From: Streptomyces roseochromogenus subsp. oscitans DS 12.976
Lineage (GTDB): Bacteria > Actinomycetota > Actinomycetes > Streptomycetales > Streptomycetaceae
Reading direction: 5' to 3'
Assembly (NCBI RefSeq): GCF_000497445.1
Contig: NZ_CM002285.1
Coordinates: 7,603,784 to 7,611,117, forward strand
Length of the DNA: 7,334 nucleotides
Numbering within the stretch: the stretch's first letter is position 1; each line of letters begins with the position of its first letter. This document shows, piece after piece, positions 6,989 through 7,334 of the stretch. The position numbers and the translations under genes are program-made. A model generated the notes under the pieces. The model was not told the origin of the DNA. It worked only from the letters and a program-made list of their open reading frames with translations, and did not search any database.

Positions 6989-7334
6989 GTGACGGATCAG
7001 GTGGTGGACACAGGCGGCGTGCGGCGCTCGGCGTACGAGAGCACGGAAGACCATTTCCTGGGCCGTACAAGGGAGTTGAAGGAGCTGCGCGCCGACATCG
7101 AGCGCGCGGGACTGGACACCCTCTCCGGCCGCAAGGCACCACGCGCGCGCGTGCTCCTGATCGCGGGCCGCCCCGGCTCCGGCCGCACCGCCCTCGCCGA
7201 GGAACTCGTACGCCAGGTCGAGGGCCGCTACCCCGACGGGGTGCTGCGGGCCCGGCTCAGCGAGCCCGGCGGCACCCCCGTTCCGGTCGGGCGTGTCGCC
7301 CGTGAGCTGCTCGCCGCGCTGGAGCTGCCGGCCC
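6989..7334 (+). CDS. ATP-binding protein, P-loop (NACHT/NB-ARC or AAA type), N-terminal part (runs off the right edge)
   Basis: The frame from the GTG at 6989-6991 is open for 115 codons to the window edge. GGGAG at 6976-6980 lies 8 bases upstream and fixes the start. FLGRTRELKEL (23-33) resembles the FVGREREL motif that precedes the nucleotide-binding domain of many large actinomycete regulators and STAND-type ATPases. VLLIAGRPGSGRTALAEEL (55-73) is a Walker A loop in the right place after a hydrophobic strand, but the usual Lys before Thr67 is Arg66. The rest, including Walker B and any TPR or DNA-binding part, is outside the window. I recall a gene for a large ATP-binding protein at this place in other Streptomyces, but cannot verify it. 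Role unknown; a regulator or scaffold is a guess. It follows the Nudix gene on the same strand after a 162-base gap. Confidence 0.75.
   Translation, partial: MTDQVVDTGGVRRSAYESTEDHFLGRTRELKELRADIERAGLDTLSGRKAPRARVLLIAGRPGSGRTALAEELVRQVEGRYPDGVLRARLSEPGGTPVPVGRVARELLAALELPA

Noticed and set aside
6958..7305. 115-codon plus-strand frame over the start of the ATP-binding protein
   Set aside because: It is in a different frame, is Arg/Gly/Pro-rich and has no motif, while the frame from 6989 carries a P-loop and a good ribosome binding site.

Overview
The window looks like core chromosome of a Streptomyces or a close relative. The DNA is very GC-rich with strong G/C at third codon positions. Starts are ATG or GTG with purine-rich ribosome binding sites. 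The CTP synthase and ADP-ribose-type Nudix proteins have a recognisable actinomycete sequence and gene order, and the intergenic repeat at about 2019-2083 is a type I recall as common in Streptomyces genomes. All organism and family statements come from reading the sequence and from memory; no search was run.

Left half, minus strand, read from right to left. A GH15 glycoside hydrolase (3892 to 2090; trehalase or glucoamylase-like) ends in a terminator hairpin inside the interspersed repeat. A berberine-bridge-type FAD oxidase (1964 to 582) follows. A PucR-type regulator (537 down to the window edge) lies 44 bases after it and may share its transcript.

Middle, 3893-4429. This is a divergent control region between the GH15 gene and pyrG, with no convincing gene. 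It holds a plausible promoter for the GH15 gene, a cluster of four TCGTTG hexamers on both strands, several inverted repeats, a weak pyrG promoter, and a C-rich pyrG leader with a small hairpin.

Right half, plus strand. pyrG (CTP synthase, 4430-6118) is followed by a very strong hairpin (6132-6178), a Nudix hydrolase of the ADP-ribose pyrophosphatase type (6200-6826), a 25-bp dyad (6856-6880), and the start of an ATP-binding protein (6989 to the edge) whose Walker A lysine is replaced by arginine. pyrG and the Nudix gene are also neighbours in mycobacteria, so this pair is an old arrangement linking CTP synthesis with nucleotide-sugar clean-up.

I see no mobile element, CRISPR array, tRNA or rRNA gene, toxin-antitoxin pair or obvious defence system. 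The genes are ordinary housekeeping and accessory metabolism. The signals most worth a second look are regulatory: the repeated hexamers before the GH15 gene, the C-run leader of pyrG, the hairpin between pyrG and the Nudix gene, and a patchy resemblance of the pyrG upstream region to 16S rRNA motifs that may be chance.
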